A stretch of 64,000 nucleotides of DNA from Astropecten irregularis. Taxonomy: Eukaryota; Echinodermata; Asteroidea; Paxillosida; Astropectinidae. Positions 1 through 10,641 of the stretch are shown piece by piece. The notes beneath the pieces were generated by a model that had not been told where the DNA came from, did no database searches, and worked only from the letters and a program-made list of their open reading frames with translations. The stretch's first letter is position 1. Every line of letters starts with the position of its first letter. Where the stretch lies: NCBI GenBank assembly GCA_963971285.1, contig OZ020248.1, forward strand, positions 1,178,001 to 1,242,000. Direction: 5' to 3'. The translations under genes and the position numbers were made by a program.

Positions 1-814
1 ACATTTTTGATCTTAGACACGTGGCTGATTTGATAATTTTCCCGCCGTATTCATCTTTCATTTTTCCAATCACTTTTTTATTTATTGGGTCGTATAATGG
101 ATGATTGGTTTTATAATTTGATAAATCATAGAGACTCGTGTCTTTTTTAATATCATCATAAACATCATCAGTATTAATGATGCATAATAAACTGTCTGTG
201 TCAGTATACATGAGTTTGATATTATTTTTATAAGTTTTCTTCAGGTGATTGTAATAAAAATCATACATTAAAGATTTGCTTAAATCTAAAATACTAACAC
301 CGCAATAGATGGGTTTATCTAAAACCGTTTTTGTTTTATACTTTTCAAAAAAAGTTATATTAAAATTTTTAAAAATATTTGCTGTTTTAAATGAAGGTTT
401 ACTAACAAGTTTAGCAACTTTTTTAGCCGACTTTTCGGTGTTATCATCGATAAGGATCTTACCATCTATTCTATTTCGAACATTTTCCATCGTTTTACCA
501 AAAACAGAATTGTTCATTAGTTTATAAAAATTCTTTTCAAAATCCGTGGTTGCTAATGTTCTAAGTTGAGTATTTTTATCGATGTAAGATTTCATCCAAG
601 TTTTTTGTTCAAATCGTAAAACGCGGTGTACTTTAGTTAGTTTCAATCCAAACGATAAATATTGTTTTAAGGATTTATAGTGAACGACATATTTTTTTCT
701 AGGATATAATGTTGCAATGAGTTTATCTTCGCACGAGACTTTTACTTTGTTCGAGAGTAATTCTTTTTGATACGGGCTAAACCATTCTTTAGAGACGGTT
801 ATGTTTTCCGGGGC
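1..814 (-). pseudogene. C-terminal polymerase continuation, out of frame, cut by the window edge
   Basis: Downstream of the stop at 815-817 the minus strand continues to encode polymerase B sequence in a shifted frame. The B motif NSVFGKTMEN is seen at about 482-511 and the catalytic C motif YTDTDS at about 192-209. The frame appears open to position 1. A single small indel close to 810-817 would explain the break. Whether the 3' end of the gene is intact lies outside the window. Confidence 0.75.
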
Positions 815-3800
815 TTAAGGCAAATCATTGTGTAAATCATGAAGTTTCTTGGGATATTCTAGATCAACTTCTAACATAAATCCATATTTAAAGTCATCTT
901 CTAAACCTAAAATATGATCGGTTGAAAATTGTTTAACTTGGTTTTCTGATAACCATTCAAAACCGCCAACGGGTAACGGTTGACTCATCGCCCAACCGTA
1001 TAAATTATTTGCGTCTAAATAAAGTAAATAACTCGATTCTTTCTTAGAGTCATAATCTTTTAAATATTTGTTGTTTGCTTCGTGATGTCTACATTGTCCT
1101 ACGCTAGAATAACCACCTCTTTTTCCTTTTTCAAAAAATAAATATTTATCTATATCCGTTAAAAGTTCTAGTTTTATTTTACTATGTTTTAATAACGCGT
1201 CCCAGGCTAACCCTGGGGCGGTGATATAATTCGCGGGATCTAGACGATAGGTTTTTTTACAGGTGTGTCTAAAATTTTGAAACACATCGGCTAATAATAA
1301 CGTATCGGTGGTCACGTATAAATCGTGATAATCACCCAAAGTTTTACAGTTGAAGGTTTTCCAAACATCCTGAGCCCTTTGATATTCTTCTTGCGTGATA
1401 TCTTCGAGTTTTAAATGACTATAAAATAATTTTCTTGGTGGGAGTTGCTGTTCTTCAAAACGCTTAAAAGAATTCATATATTCATAAGGATAAATACCCT
1501 TTTGTAATAACAGCGTTATGTCATTATCATTGTTAAAATGTTGTTTTAATAACTTAAACTCATCTTTAGGACAATTTTTGACTAATTTATCGAGTGACTC
1601 TGCCATAAAATTAAAAGAATCTATAAAACGTAATCCACCTAACCCAATTAAAATATATTTTTCACTGTTTTGAGGAATACAAAATATATTATCAAATACA
1701 CTTTTTTCTGCTTGATGATACATTATCTCATCTTCTTCTTTTAACCATAAATCTTTAATCATTGTTAATTTGTCTTTGTTTAGTTTTAGTTTTTTATTAT
1801 TTAGTTTTATTTTTTCTACACATTCACGTTGAAAACCAATCATTATTTGATTGAGTTTCATATTTTTGCTTTTTGAAAATTTCATTCCATACTTTTCTTC
1901 AAATAATTTTATTTTTGAGTTATCTTTTCTTATTTCTCGACGTAACTCATTAAAACACTCACGTTCTTTTTTTTCTTTGTTAAGATTTTCTCGCAGTTCT
2001 TTCTTATGATTTTCAAGTTTTTCTTGTTTAGTTAACAATTTAGATAGAGTAGTTTCAATTTTTTTCTTTCGAGTTTCGTTTTTCTTAATCGTTTTATTTA
2101 ATGTTTCAATACATGCTCCTACCCCCTGCATAATCAAATGCCCATCATAATTTTTTAAGTTGTGAAAAATGACCGGTATTTGTGTTCGATTTGTTATTTT
2201 AAGTTTTAGGTTACAATGTGCATGTGCAACTCCACGAAACTTTCCTGTGATGTGACAATGATCTTTAACTTTTCTAAAGTTATTAATTTTTTTATTGCAC
2301 GTTAAACACAGGTATTCTGTATATCCTTTAGCATTTATAAATGTTTTTGCTGATATTTCTTCTTTGGTTTTAGGTTTTTTAGGATTCGTACATTGACACA
2401 TTTGATCAGAATTTATTTTTATTTCTTTTTCACAAATCCAACAACGGTTACTATTTTTTATTATTTCTTCATCAACATATTCACATTCTTTGGGATTATC
2501 AAATATCTTTTTAATTTCATCTTGTTCTTTAAACAAAGAATAAATTATATCTTTAGAGGCATCAGCTCCTCTATACGTTTTTTGATTCATTAGTTTTCCA
2601 TCATATCTTACCACAACGTAAGAATATCCGCTAGGTTTATGAATAGCTAATATTTGTGATTTTGCGGTTGGTTTTTTGTTTACTTTTTCTAAGATACATT
2701 CAAAATCAGCATAAATCACAAATGGTGCATCTTGTATATTTTTAAAATTTTTGAATTGTAAAATGTTTTCATCTTCTTCAGGAAGTACTACTTGTGATGG
2801 ATGATTTACTATTCCCTTACACATTTCTTCGTGCAATTTTAATTTATCTTCTTTTTGAAAATGCGATAAGCATCTCCTACAGTAATATGATTTACATTTA
2901 TGTTTAGTCGTGGCCATAAAAAATAAGGCTGAAAAATGTTTGATCCAACAAAAGTGGTTCTTCCCATCCCTATGAACTAACAATAAATCTATCGAAATAT
3001 CGTTTTCCTGTTCAGAGATACGATGAGGAGTAGGTAAATCTCCTTCTTTATCATTATCGCAATCTAATAAAAACACATTAATATTAAAATTGTTTTGCCG
3101 TTCAATTTTAGATATTTGATTTATTTGGGTTGGAAAACCTATCCCATCAAAGTTTAAACCATCATCTAATTTATAAGTGCTTGGTCTTGCCTCCTTAATT
3201 TGATAAGCCGGATTTTTCCTCTTATTTTCTTTAACCTTGTCAGTATACAGTCCTAATGCTGATCTTATTGCCCATCTAATACATTGATCGTCTTTGTTTA
3301 ACACATTAACAACAGCATTTTTGTTTTTAATAAATGGAGGTAATTCTAGATAAGAACCAACATTAGCAAAGATATATCTACCAAAATTCATATAAAACAC
3401 TTCTATTTTATCTAAAACTAAATCCGAATCTTGTAAATTATTATTTTCGACTTTGTGTATTAATTCTCCAATATTTTTATTTACCTCATTTACTATTTCA
3501 CTTTCACTTAAAATAAGTCCTTGACCACTTCTAACAGTAAAATCAATAAGACTTCCCGTTGTTGTTTTCCCATAGGTTATTTTTATAGCAAATTGAATCT
3601 TAAAGGCTCCATGTTCTCTAAACATTGATTTTACCTTTTTTACAATATCCCCACGATGCTGATTAAAAAATATTGTTATATCTCGGTAATTTGATTGTGG
3701 CCTCATTTCTAAATTTATCAAATTGTTTCTAAAACGTCTAGTTCCTCTCCAGTTAATTGCTTCGTTAATTGTTGTCGGTGCAACATAATCTTTAATTGCT

Positions 3801-4228
3801 TTGACATAGTCTCGTCTTATTATTTGCCCCCTATAACCAGTTGGTGTAACATCAAGGTTAAATCTTCTTGTTAATTCTCTAAGATATTCAATTTTTTTTG
3901 TATTTAAGTTTAAAAATTGGTTTTGAAAACTTTTAATCGAACTAATATAATGTTGACGAGTATTTCTTACTCGTCGGTTTAATAAATTAAACAAATCATT
4001 TTGTATAATATAAATTTCTAACCTTGATTTACTCCAACTTTTATATCCTCTTGGTCTAACAGGCCCCGCACTTTCAATTACACGTATCAAATCATTTCGA
4101 GTAGATCCAAGGCTTTGTATAAATGGAATTCTTTCAGATTCAACAAATCTTTCTAGTTCTCTTTTTTTCCATTTGTTATATCCCTTCGCAATTACACGAC
4201 GCGGCGTTTGATTATTCTCTCGATCCAT
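815..4228 (-). CDS. Protein-primed DNA polymerase B, N-terminal and central part (Polinton/adintovirus type), truncated by frameshift
   Basis: Replicates the linear genome of Polinton-type elements by protein priming (family knowledge). The frame is open from 4285, but the Met at 4228 (MDRENN) is the more natural start because the preceding residues are a hydrophobic AT-rich run. In order: two or three SAP/HeH-like helical repeats (GYNKWKKRELERF and GYKSWSKSRLEIY, first ~100 residues); a C-C-H-C zinc finger near residues 460-490 (YYCRRCLSHF); the exonuclease motif YADFE near 520; a cysteine-rich patch with CHITGKFRG; HNLKNYDGH near 705; then about 130 Lys/Glu-rich coiled-coil residues; the DSFNFM segment; and the polymerase A-type motif DANNLYGWAMSQP near 1090. 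The frame stops with TAA at 815-817, before the B and C motifs, which lie downstream in another frame. It is very likely a decayed copy. Confidence 0.85.
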   Translation of the reverse strand: MDRENNQTPRRVIAKGYNKWKKRELERFVESERIPFIQSLGSTRNDLIRVIESAGPVRPRGYKSWSKSRLEIYIIQNDLFNLLNRRVRNTRQHYISSIKSFQNQFLNLNTKKIEYLRELTRRFNLDVTPTGYRGQIIRRDYVKAIKDYVAPTTINEAINWRGTRRFRNNLINLEMRPQSNYRDITIFFNQHRGDIVKKVKSMFREHGAFKIQFAIKITYGKTTTGSLIDFTVRSGQGLILSESEIVNEVNKNIGELIHKVENNNLQDSDLVLDKIEVFYMNFGRYIFANVGSYLELPPFIKNKNAVVNVLNKDDQCIRWAIRSALGLYTDKVKENKRKNPAYQIKEARPSTYKLDDGLNFDGIGFPTQINQISKIERQNNFNINVFLLDCDNDKEGDLPTPHRISEQENDISIDLLLVHRDGKNHFCWIKHFSALFFMATTKHKCKSYYCRRCLSHFQKEDKLKLHEEMCKGIVNHPSQVVLPEEDENILQFKNFKNIQDAPFVIYADFECILEKVNKKPTAKSQILAIHKPSGYSYVVVRYDGKLMNQKTYRGADASKDIIYSLFKEQDEIKKIFDNPKECEYVDEEIIKNSNRCWICEKEIKINSDQMCQCTNPKKPKTKEEISAKTFINAKGYTEYLCLTCNKKINNFRKVKDHCHITGKFRGVAHAHCNLKLKITNRTQIPVIFHNLKNYDGHLIMQGVGACIETLNKTIKKNETRKKKIETTLSKLLTKQEKLENHKKELRENLNKEKKERECFNELRREIRKDNSKIKLFEEKYGMKFSKSKNMKLNQIMIGFQRECVEKIKLNNKKLKLNKDKLTMIKDLWLKEEDEIMYHQAEKSVFDNIFCIPQNSEKYILIGLGGLRFIDSFNFMAESLDKLVKNCPKDEFKLLKQHFNNDNDITLLLQKGIYPYEYMNSFKRFEEQQLPPRKLFYSHLKLEDITQEEYQRAQDVWKTFNCKTLGDYHDLYVTTDTLLLADVFQNFRHTCKKTYRLDPANYITAPGLAWDALLKHSKIKLELLTDIDKYLFFEKGKRGGYSSVGQCRHHEANNKYLKDYDSKKESSYLLYLDANNLYGWAMSQPLPVGGFEWLSENQVKQFSTDHILGLEDDFKYGFMLEVDLEYPKKLHDLHNDLP

Positions 4229-4499
4229 CTTATTTATAATAATATAAATTAATATTTTATAAAAAAAATTTCTATTTTTTCTCATTTTTTTTCACATTCC
4301 AATCTACAACTTTTTAAATTTACAACATTTTTTTTTTCGCGATAAAATGAGGCATTTTGATTTTGATTTTGGATATTTTGAGATTTGTGAAATGGGGGGT
4401 GAAAATTGGCGAGATGAAATCTATTTTGAATGTGGCAGTTAAATGTGGAGTGGAGTGAGTGAAAATGGGGTTTGGAATGATAACCCCCTTTTCATACTA

Positions 4500-5238
4500 C
4501 TCCTATACTGTCGATCCTTTGCCGATATGTATTAACAGTGAAACATAATTGGTTTACCGTGCCAAAGCAAAGTATCCCGCGCTGTGATTTTATAGAAACA
4601 GCTTGTCGCTGGCACGTGCATGCGGTTCAATAAAATTATACGACAGCTTGAGAAGGATGGAGTGTTCCAGCTGGCTGTATGCTATAGCGTTCGGTTAACC
4701 CCCAAACTTTCTTTTACAGCACGATCAGCGTTGGAATTTCAAACTAAATTTTAAACTTATACCAAGCCTATCTTGTCATAGTTACGCATGGCATGGACAA
4801 ATTTAACCAAATGTTGTGGATTGTTTCCCCTTGTTTCGCTATAGGGTACTTGTAATGATGTAGGCAGTTTTCTTGTTCGTGGCTTTCCCAACATTAGATC
4901 AATACAAATATTTAGAGTGTTCATGTGAACTTAGAATGTGATGAATTAAATCGAGTAAATTAATGACTACATTTTTTTTTTCGTATAGGCCTACAACCTC
5001 AAAAGCAATTGTTCAACTCGGAGAGCCATGGTGAATCATGCTTGGGCCGTGCAGTCTTTTTTGACGCGTGCATCACTATTGACCTTCTTAAATCCTCTGC
5101 CGTACGGTTGTGGTCGTTTAACAGACAATATGCGAACTCCTTCGCATGCGAACAGTTACGCATAGGCATACGTTTAGCCATCCGTAAACGTCAACAGCCG
5201 AATCGATGTTTCGCACGCGCACGTACGTACATGTACAT
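4500..5238. other. Non-coding, nothing recognised
   Basis: Only short chance open frames on both strands. No repeat family seen elsewhere in the window matches here. Confidence 0.5.
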
Positions 5239-5700
5239 AAAGCCCCTTTCACACCGGGCCTTACGTACAGCTGCGTAGCGTTGCGTAGCGAGTACGCTGC
5301 CCTATTATACGCTGTTCCTACGCTAGTCTACGCTGGCTTACGTAACAATACGCAGAGTACGCAGAATGAGTACGCGACATGTACGCTCTTGGCGTAGCCT
5401 GACACTCTGGACACCGGACGTACGCAGTTTTTACGCAAGTCTACGCAACACTACCCTACTGTAGTAACTGTACGGCATGCCTACGCAATGTTACGCAACC
5501 CTTACGTCTGTTATTCGCAATCCTACGCGTCTGTACGCCAATTATATTATGCTTATGCGGTGCCTCTGCACAGGGTACGCAACCATACGTCGTCGCACTA
5601 CACACATCTGCGTGGCCCACCTTGAGTACGCAGCCTCATTGCGGCGTACACAATACGCAGCACTACGCAACTCTACGTGGGTGCGGTGTGAAAGGGACTT
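5239..5700. mobile_element. MITE-like element filled with degenerate TACGC motifs
   Basis: The left end reads AAGCCCCTTTCACACCG and the right end, reversed, reads AAGTCCCTTTCACACCG, giving a terminal inverted repeat of about 17 bp with one mismatch. The interior is a loose array of TACGCA/TACGCT/TACGT words in both orientations, unlike flanking DNA. It has no coding capacity; open frames on both strands here are by-products of the repeat. A clear target duplication is not seen. Confidence 0.7.
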
Positions 5701-6261
5701 AAAATGTTTCAGATGTACGTGCATGCGGGTCAGTGAGGGTAATCGATTCGTAACATAGTCGTGAACCAAGACTGGAAAAGACGCCGCAGCGAAACACGCA
5801 GAATGGCAATGCTTGCTTCACTCTATCTCCATCGGTCACAATCTTTCATAAATCTGTTGCATGTCTGCAAAGCGGCGTACCAATTTGCCTGCGGTATACA
5901 ATGGAGGTAGAAATAGAATATACTGAGATTGCATGTTTCTTTGCATGCAACTGAGACGTGAACCCTTCTTGCATTATTCACGTCTCGAAACACAGGAAAC
6001 TGGCCCGCCCACGACAAACTGTCATTCAACACCGCCAGTTCAAATTACCCAATAATGTGAATGCACAAACACGGTGATTTCGTTTTTGCACAATAGGCTA
6101 TACTAACTCAGTCCTCAATGAAGACAACCAATTTCAGGTGATATGATAGGCAATCATATAACGACGTCTTTGTATAAGCTTATTGGCTTACTTTATTATT
6201 TTAAGGTAAAAGTAAAACTGCTGCAATTCTGCTCATCAACCAAAATAATGATCTGATATAC
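5701..6261. other. Non-coding, nothing recognised
   Basis: No repeat, RNA gene or plausible exon recognised. Confidence 0.4.
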
Positions 6262-6379
6262 AATGCTTGGAGTTAGGCGGCCCTGATGTTTGTTTCGATC
6301 CTAGCAGAATCTTTCTATGAGCTTTTGAGAAAGATCCTGCTATAGGATCCAAACGTCAAGCCCTCCTAACTCAAGCATT
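6262..6379. repeat. Imperfect palindrome with hammerhead-like hairpin
   Basis: Two arms beginning AATGCTTGGAGTTAGG and ending CCTAACTCAAGCATT face each other. Inside the right arm, 6333-6349 forms a perfect GATCCT/AGGATC hairpin followed by CAAACGTC. This resembles the stem II-GAAAC layout of hammerhead-like motifs associated with Penelope-like elements, but the conserved core has decayed. It is non-coding. Confidence 0.5.
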
Positions 6380-7096
6380 CTCAATATTTAAAAATTGAAA
6401 TTGTCCGAATTGCCTCTTTTTTGCATTGATTCTACCCAAAAGCCTGTACATACTGCGAGCCCACAGTAAAGGGGTGAAACTTCAAAAGGCTATAGTTTAT
6501 ATCATTCAAATTTGAATTTCAAAATATTTGGGTCATCTGGAGCTATGATTTGTCGTGTGGTAATGGTTCACCATTAACAGCCCTTCACTAAGCAATAGCT
6601 ATTTGTAACCCGTATCACTCATCCAAATCATTTACTCAAACTGTTTGTCAGTCTGCTTGTCACGGAAAGGCGCCCGTTAGGTCTTGGACTATAGCCAGCC
6701 GTACAACCGACTCGACCGGACGTGGAGTATAGGACGAGCGGGAAGTTGGTCGTCATTTCTATCAATTGTCATTATGCAGCCAGGTCAATCATTCTACACG
6801 TTTACCCGTGGCATTTTACTCTCTTGATTAAAGTCGTCTTTTAGTCGCGATCTTGATGGAACATTATGGGAACATAACATCATAATTTTCACTACGAAAA
6901 TGGTATCCCACATAGGCGCGCGTGACATCTACCATGCAGTAAGGCATTACACACAACATCGATCAGATCGAGAACGGGTATAATGTTCAAGAATTTAATT
7001 TATATTTTAGATAATGTTTTGATCTATAGGGCTAATCATTAGAAATGGACATTCAATCCAGTAAAAAATAAGGTAGACAATTTACCTTTTATACGC
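6380..7096. other. Non-coding, nothing recognised
   Basis: Unique-looking AT-rich sequence without recognised elements. Confidence 0.4.
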
Positions 7097-7464
7097 TTAA
7101 AGTTTATACTATCATACTTTGGTAGCATACCGTAACAGAAATGTTCACTGACTTACTTATACTTACATGGTATAAAGATGGTGATGGCAGTAACATAATT
7201 TCATCGTTCAAGCTTTTCTGCCTGAAATGCTGTATTTACCAAGTAAAAAGTAAAACCAATGACCCAAAAAAAATTTGATCTTTAAAAGATAAAAAACAAA
7301 ATAACGATGAAAAGATTTTAATACCGTGGGCGTTTTTCACAGTTTTCTCAAAAAGGGGCACCGTATGGGACTGGAAATTTCGCTGTTACCGTATCTTCCT
7401 TGATATTTTTTGCTCATGAAACTGCTTTCTTTGACAAAAACCAAAGTATGATATTACCTGTAAG
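7097..7464 (-). mobile_element. TTAA-flanked MITE, family 1
   Basis: Degenerate copy of the commonest element in the window. Family traits: TTAA at each end, terminal inverted repeat AGGTAGTATCATACTTTGG, about 365 bp, and a central palindrome near GATCTTTTAAAAGATC. Strand is by convention: plus copies start with the TTTGGTTTTTGTCAAAG end. No open reading frame. TTAA flanks suggest a piggyBac-like mobilising enzyme, which is not encoded here. Confidence 0.85.
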
Positions 7465-7878
7465 CTGAAGTTGTTGATGTAAATTATTATCCCTCTCTCC
7501 AATGAGACCGAGATGGTAATGTATGCACTGTCATATACCTTACAGAAGTATAAGGGCAAGGGTGAAAACTTAATCTGTTTTCAACACCCAGGGTGTCCGT
7601 TCATGCCTGGACATAAAATGATCGCATCTTAAAAGCAGAGAAGCCGCCCGTAATCGCCAAAAAAAATCCTGCGGCCATGTAGCAAACCTCGTTGATAGCA
7701 GCCAGGCGAAGCTTAGTACCGACCTGTTGAAATCAATAAAACCACTCTATAGCATCGACCAGGTATACTGTCTATCATAGAGTGCATACTGTATGGGTCC
7801 CTTCATTTGCCTTCTCTATCATGATACAAACCATACAGCAAGCAAACATTGATTAAAAATTGTATCATCCATTTCATT
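7465..7878. other. Non-coding spacer between two MITEs
   Basis: No gene or further repeat recognised. Confidence 0.4.
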
Positions 7879-8243
7879 TTAAGGTAATATTATACCTTGT
7901 TTTTTGTCAATGAAATACAGATTCATGAGCAAAAATAATTATCTAGGAAGATACAGTGACATTCATCTGTGAAAATTTCAGTCCCATACGTTGCCCACTT
8001 CTTGAGAAAACAGTATGAGAAAAACTGCCACGGTATTTCTCAACTCTTTCCTCTGTTATTTTAGATCTTTTAAAGATCAAAAACAATTTTGGTCACTGGT
8101 TTGGTTCTTTTCTGGATAAATACAGCATTTCAGGCAGAAACATTTTAACGGTATGTTTTTACCATCACCATCTTTAAACACTGTAAGTTAAGGGTAAATC
8201 TGTGAATATTTCTGTTTCGGTATGCTACCAAAGTATGATTGTC
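7879..8243 (+). mobile_element. TTAA-flanked MITE, family 1, eroded right end
   Basis: Matches the family 1 consensus along its length. The right inverted repeat keeps ACCAAAGTATGAT but the final TACCTTTAA is lost. A short insertion (ATTA) relative to other copies lies near 7938. Confidence 0.8.
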
Positions 8244-8350
8244 TGTTCCTATTGGTGCAGTTTGTTATCAACTTTGTCAGGTATATTACAATATTATGTT
8301 GTTGTGTTGTCATCATCATTAGACTTTTGACATATAGTTTTAAGACACAT

Positions 8351-8707
8351 TTAACGGTATAGTACAGGATTGGTAACATACCCAAACAGAAATATTGGCA
8401 GATTAACGAATAACTTTCAGGGTATGAAGATTGTGCTGGAAGAAACATACCGTCTGAATATTTCCTCCTGAAAAGCTTTATTTATCCCCAAAAAAGAGGA
8501 TCATTTTTGATCTCGAGGTAAAAACAACAACAACATTATTTATGTTTTATAAAAAAAAAATCAGTCGGGTTTGGCTATTTTTTCGTGACTCAGATGCCCG
8601 ACTGAACTCAATTTTTCACAGGTTTTTTATTTCGTGTACATGTTTGATCAGACACAGTGTGAGTGCTGTTCTGTGACCTTTACCAATCATGCATTATATA
8701 CCTTTAA
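8351..8707 (-). mobile_element. TTAA-flanked MITE, family 2
   Basis: Starts with a TTAA-based end and CAGGATTGGTAACATACCC, and ends GTGACCTTTACCAATC...CCTTTAA. The left half is clearly homologous to family 1 (AAACAGAAATNTTCACAG, GAAACATACCGT). The right half is family-specific (GAGTCGGGTTTTCGCTATTT type). Confidence 0.8.
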
Positions 8708-9001
8708 GGCTATATTCCTCAAATTTTCATCTCGAAAGTCCGATTGTAAATCTAGTGGATTTTAGTTCGGCTTTGTAAATAGAAGTTCATAACCTCCAAT
8801 GCCATATTAAAATGTTTCCAGCCCACTTAATATTTTATTACTATCCAGTAATAAAAGGTATTTGCCAAAGCCACATTAATTATTCAGATGAAAAAGAAAA
8901 TCGAAATTTAGAGAAACAAATCAAACAGTCGTGTGCCTATTCAGGGATTTCACATAGCTTATTATACATCAGATAGCTTAAGGTCAACCAACTTAAACTG
9001 C

Positions 9002-9521
9002 TTTAAAGGGTCTCTGCAATAGGAATATTATGGCTTGAACATGTGCCAATGAAAACAAAACTGTACATGGGGATTGTGATTTTACCCACTTCCTCACACT
9101 GATTCAGGGTTAAAAACAGGTTTTTGGGGTTTGTGTGCTAATTAGTATTTCTATATTCATTAGCAAAACTGTGATGTCGTCTGGGGAACTGAGAGCAGTA
9201 ACCTAATTGATTTGACCTTTTCCTCCTCAATGGGTTTTATTTTCCCAAATATGTTCCTTTTACTCAACTGGTGGTTTTACCAAACCATTTCTGTTGGTCA
9301 AGTTTGCCTCTTAATTTTTTATGTTTTTTTCGTTATATTTTTGCTGTTGGTTCATTACATAATTATGCGTGAAAATACCGCGTTTTACAAAGCAATTCAA
9401 AGGAAAACCAAATGCTGGTTTGAAACCAAAATAAGACTTGCCATTTATTATCTGTCAGTATATTCTCTGTTTGAAGGCAATAAAAAAACCTGACTGAAAA
9501 GGCACTGCATGAACCCTTTAA
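9002..9521 (+). mobile_element. TTAA-type element, family 3 (about 520 bp)
   Basis: The left end TTTAAAGGGTCTCTGCA and the right end TGCATGAACCCTTTAA form a short inverted repeat with TTAA at both edges. A second copy lies inverted at 22721-23276. An open frame of 93 codons at 9212-9493 exists in both copies, but it lies wholly within the repeat and shows no domain, so I treat it as a by-product. Confidence 0.7.
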
Positions 9522-9546
9522 CACTTCGGTAGCACAGAGGACATTG

Positions 9547-9581
9547 TCTTCTTCTTCTTCTTCTTCTTCTTCTTCTTCTTC
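9547..9581. repeat. (CTT)n microsatellite
   Basis: About eleven tandem CTT/TTC units. Confidence 0.95.
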
Positions 9582-9774
9582 TGAGAATGCCTCACTACCC
9601 CCCGGAGAAAATCATGTTAAATTTTGCAGAGCGACAGTTTGTTTCTTCTCTTCTTGAAGATTGCCAGGAACTGATTGCCTGTAAATTGCCTTTGCGTGAC
9701 CTGAGCCTCAGAAGGTTAACATGATAAAAGGCCGTTATGTAGTTGCATCGAGGTTTTATAGTGCACGTCTATAG

Positions 9775-10148
9775 TTAAAGGTAGTATCATACTTTGGTTT
9801 TTGTCAAAGTACAGATGAAAATACGGATTCATGGGCAAAAATATCAAGGAAGATACAGTAAAAGTCATCTGTGAAAATTTCAGTCCCATACGGTGCCCAT
9901 TTCTTGAGAAAATCGTGAAAAACGACTACAGTATTTCTTAAGTCTTTTCTCTTTTATTTTGGATCTTTTAAATGATCAAAAATATTTTCGGTCGTTGTTT
10001 TACTAATTTCTGGATAAATGCACCATTTCTGGCGGAAACATTTTAACGGTAGGTTTCTACCAGCACCATCTTCATACCTTGAAAGTTATAGGTAAATCTT
10101 TGAACATTTATGTTTTGGTTTCTTACCAAAGTATGATACTACCTTTAA
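9775..10148 (+). mobile_element. TTAA-flanked MITE, family 1
   Basis: Well-preserved copy with near-perfect inverted repeats (AGGTAGTATCATACTTTGG and its complement) and TTAA on both sides. Flanking bases outside TTAA differ from other copies, which supports TTAA as target duplication. Confidence 0.9.
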
Positions 10149-10465
10149 TGCCCTGCCTGATATAAGAGTACGTATAAGTACTAATGTGTGAACACCGAGT
10201 ATACGAACAAATTTACAGCGTTCACGCATACACAGAATTATGCATAATGTACATAATTATGCAGATGTTGGTGTGCAGTCTGTGACTACACATACATCCA
10301 AACGACTACCCAAGCGTCAATTACCTATACCCGTTCTTGTAAACTAAAAATTGCTTTAAAACCTTAGATACAAAACGAAACTGAAAACGTTTCATGGTTT
10401 CTAGCTGGCAAAAGAGCAAAGCTATAGGTAACTGGCATTTTAGGGGGACACCGTCAACATAGCTG

Positions 10466-10538
10466 GGCTGGATAATTCAGTTTGTAGAGCGCCAGTACAG
10501 CACTGCGGAAGTCGCAGGTTCTAACTCCACTCTAGTCA
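10466..10538 (+). repeat. tRNA-like sequence (probable SINE head or tRNA pseudogene)
   Basis: 73 bases with a box A-like TAATTCAGTTTGTAGAGC and a box B-like GGTTCTAACTCC, and acceptor arms that could pair at about 5 of 7 positions. Mismatches in box B and the acceptor stem argue against a functional tRNA. Confidence 0.5.
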
Positions 10539-10641
10539 ATTTTCTTTTTTCACATTTTAATGAAGTAAAATGGCAAATGCATCACAGGAACATTATCTAT
10601 ATCAAGAAAGATTTGAGGCTTTGCATGGTGACATTAATTGG

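Larger units (their letters stand above)
1..4497 (-). mobile_element. Polinton/Maverick-like element, one end only
   Basis: The only recognisable gene is a protein-primed family B DNA polymerase of the type carried by Polintons/Mavericks and adintoviruses. It is transcribed leftward and runs off the window edge, so the integrase, ATPase, protease and capsid genes that would identify a full element are not visible. Upstream of the polymerase start, 4300-4500 is G-rich on the plus strand and ends in a C-run and CATACT; it could be the terminal inverted repeat, but the other end is outside the window so this cannot be tested. The right boundary at about 4497 is therefore a guess. Confidence 0.6.

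Noticed and set aside
5009-5769. Cluster of overlapping open frames on both strands
   Set aside because: Mostly inside the TACGC-rich element, which has few stop words; no protein family features.
9212-9493. 93-codon open frame, with a similar one at 22750-23073
   Set aside because: Both lie wholly inside copies of repeat family 3 and share only what the DNA repeat shares; no domain or start context.
10466-10538. A functional tRNA gene
   Set aside because: Box B reads GGTTCTAACTCC and the acceptor stem pairs poorly; a SINE head or pseudogene is more likely.
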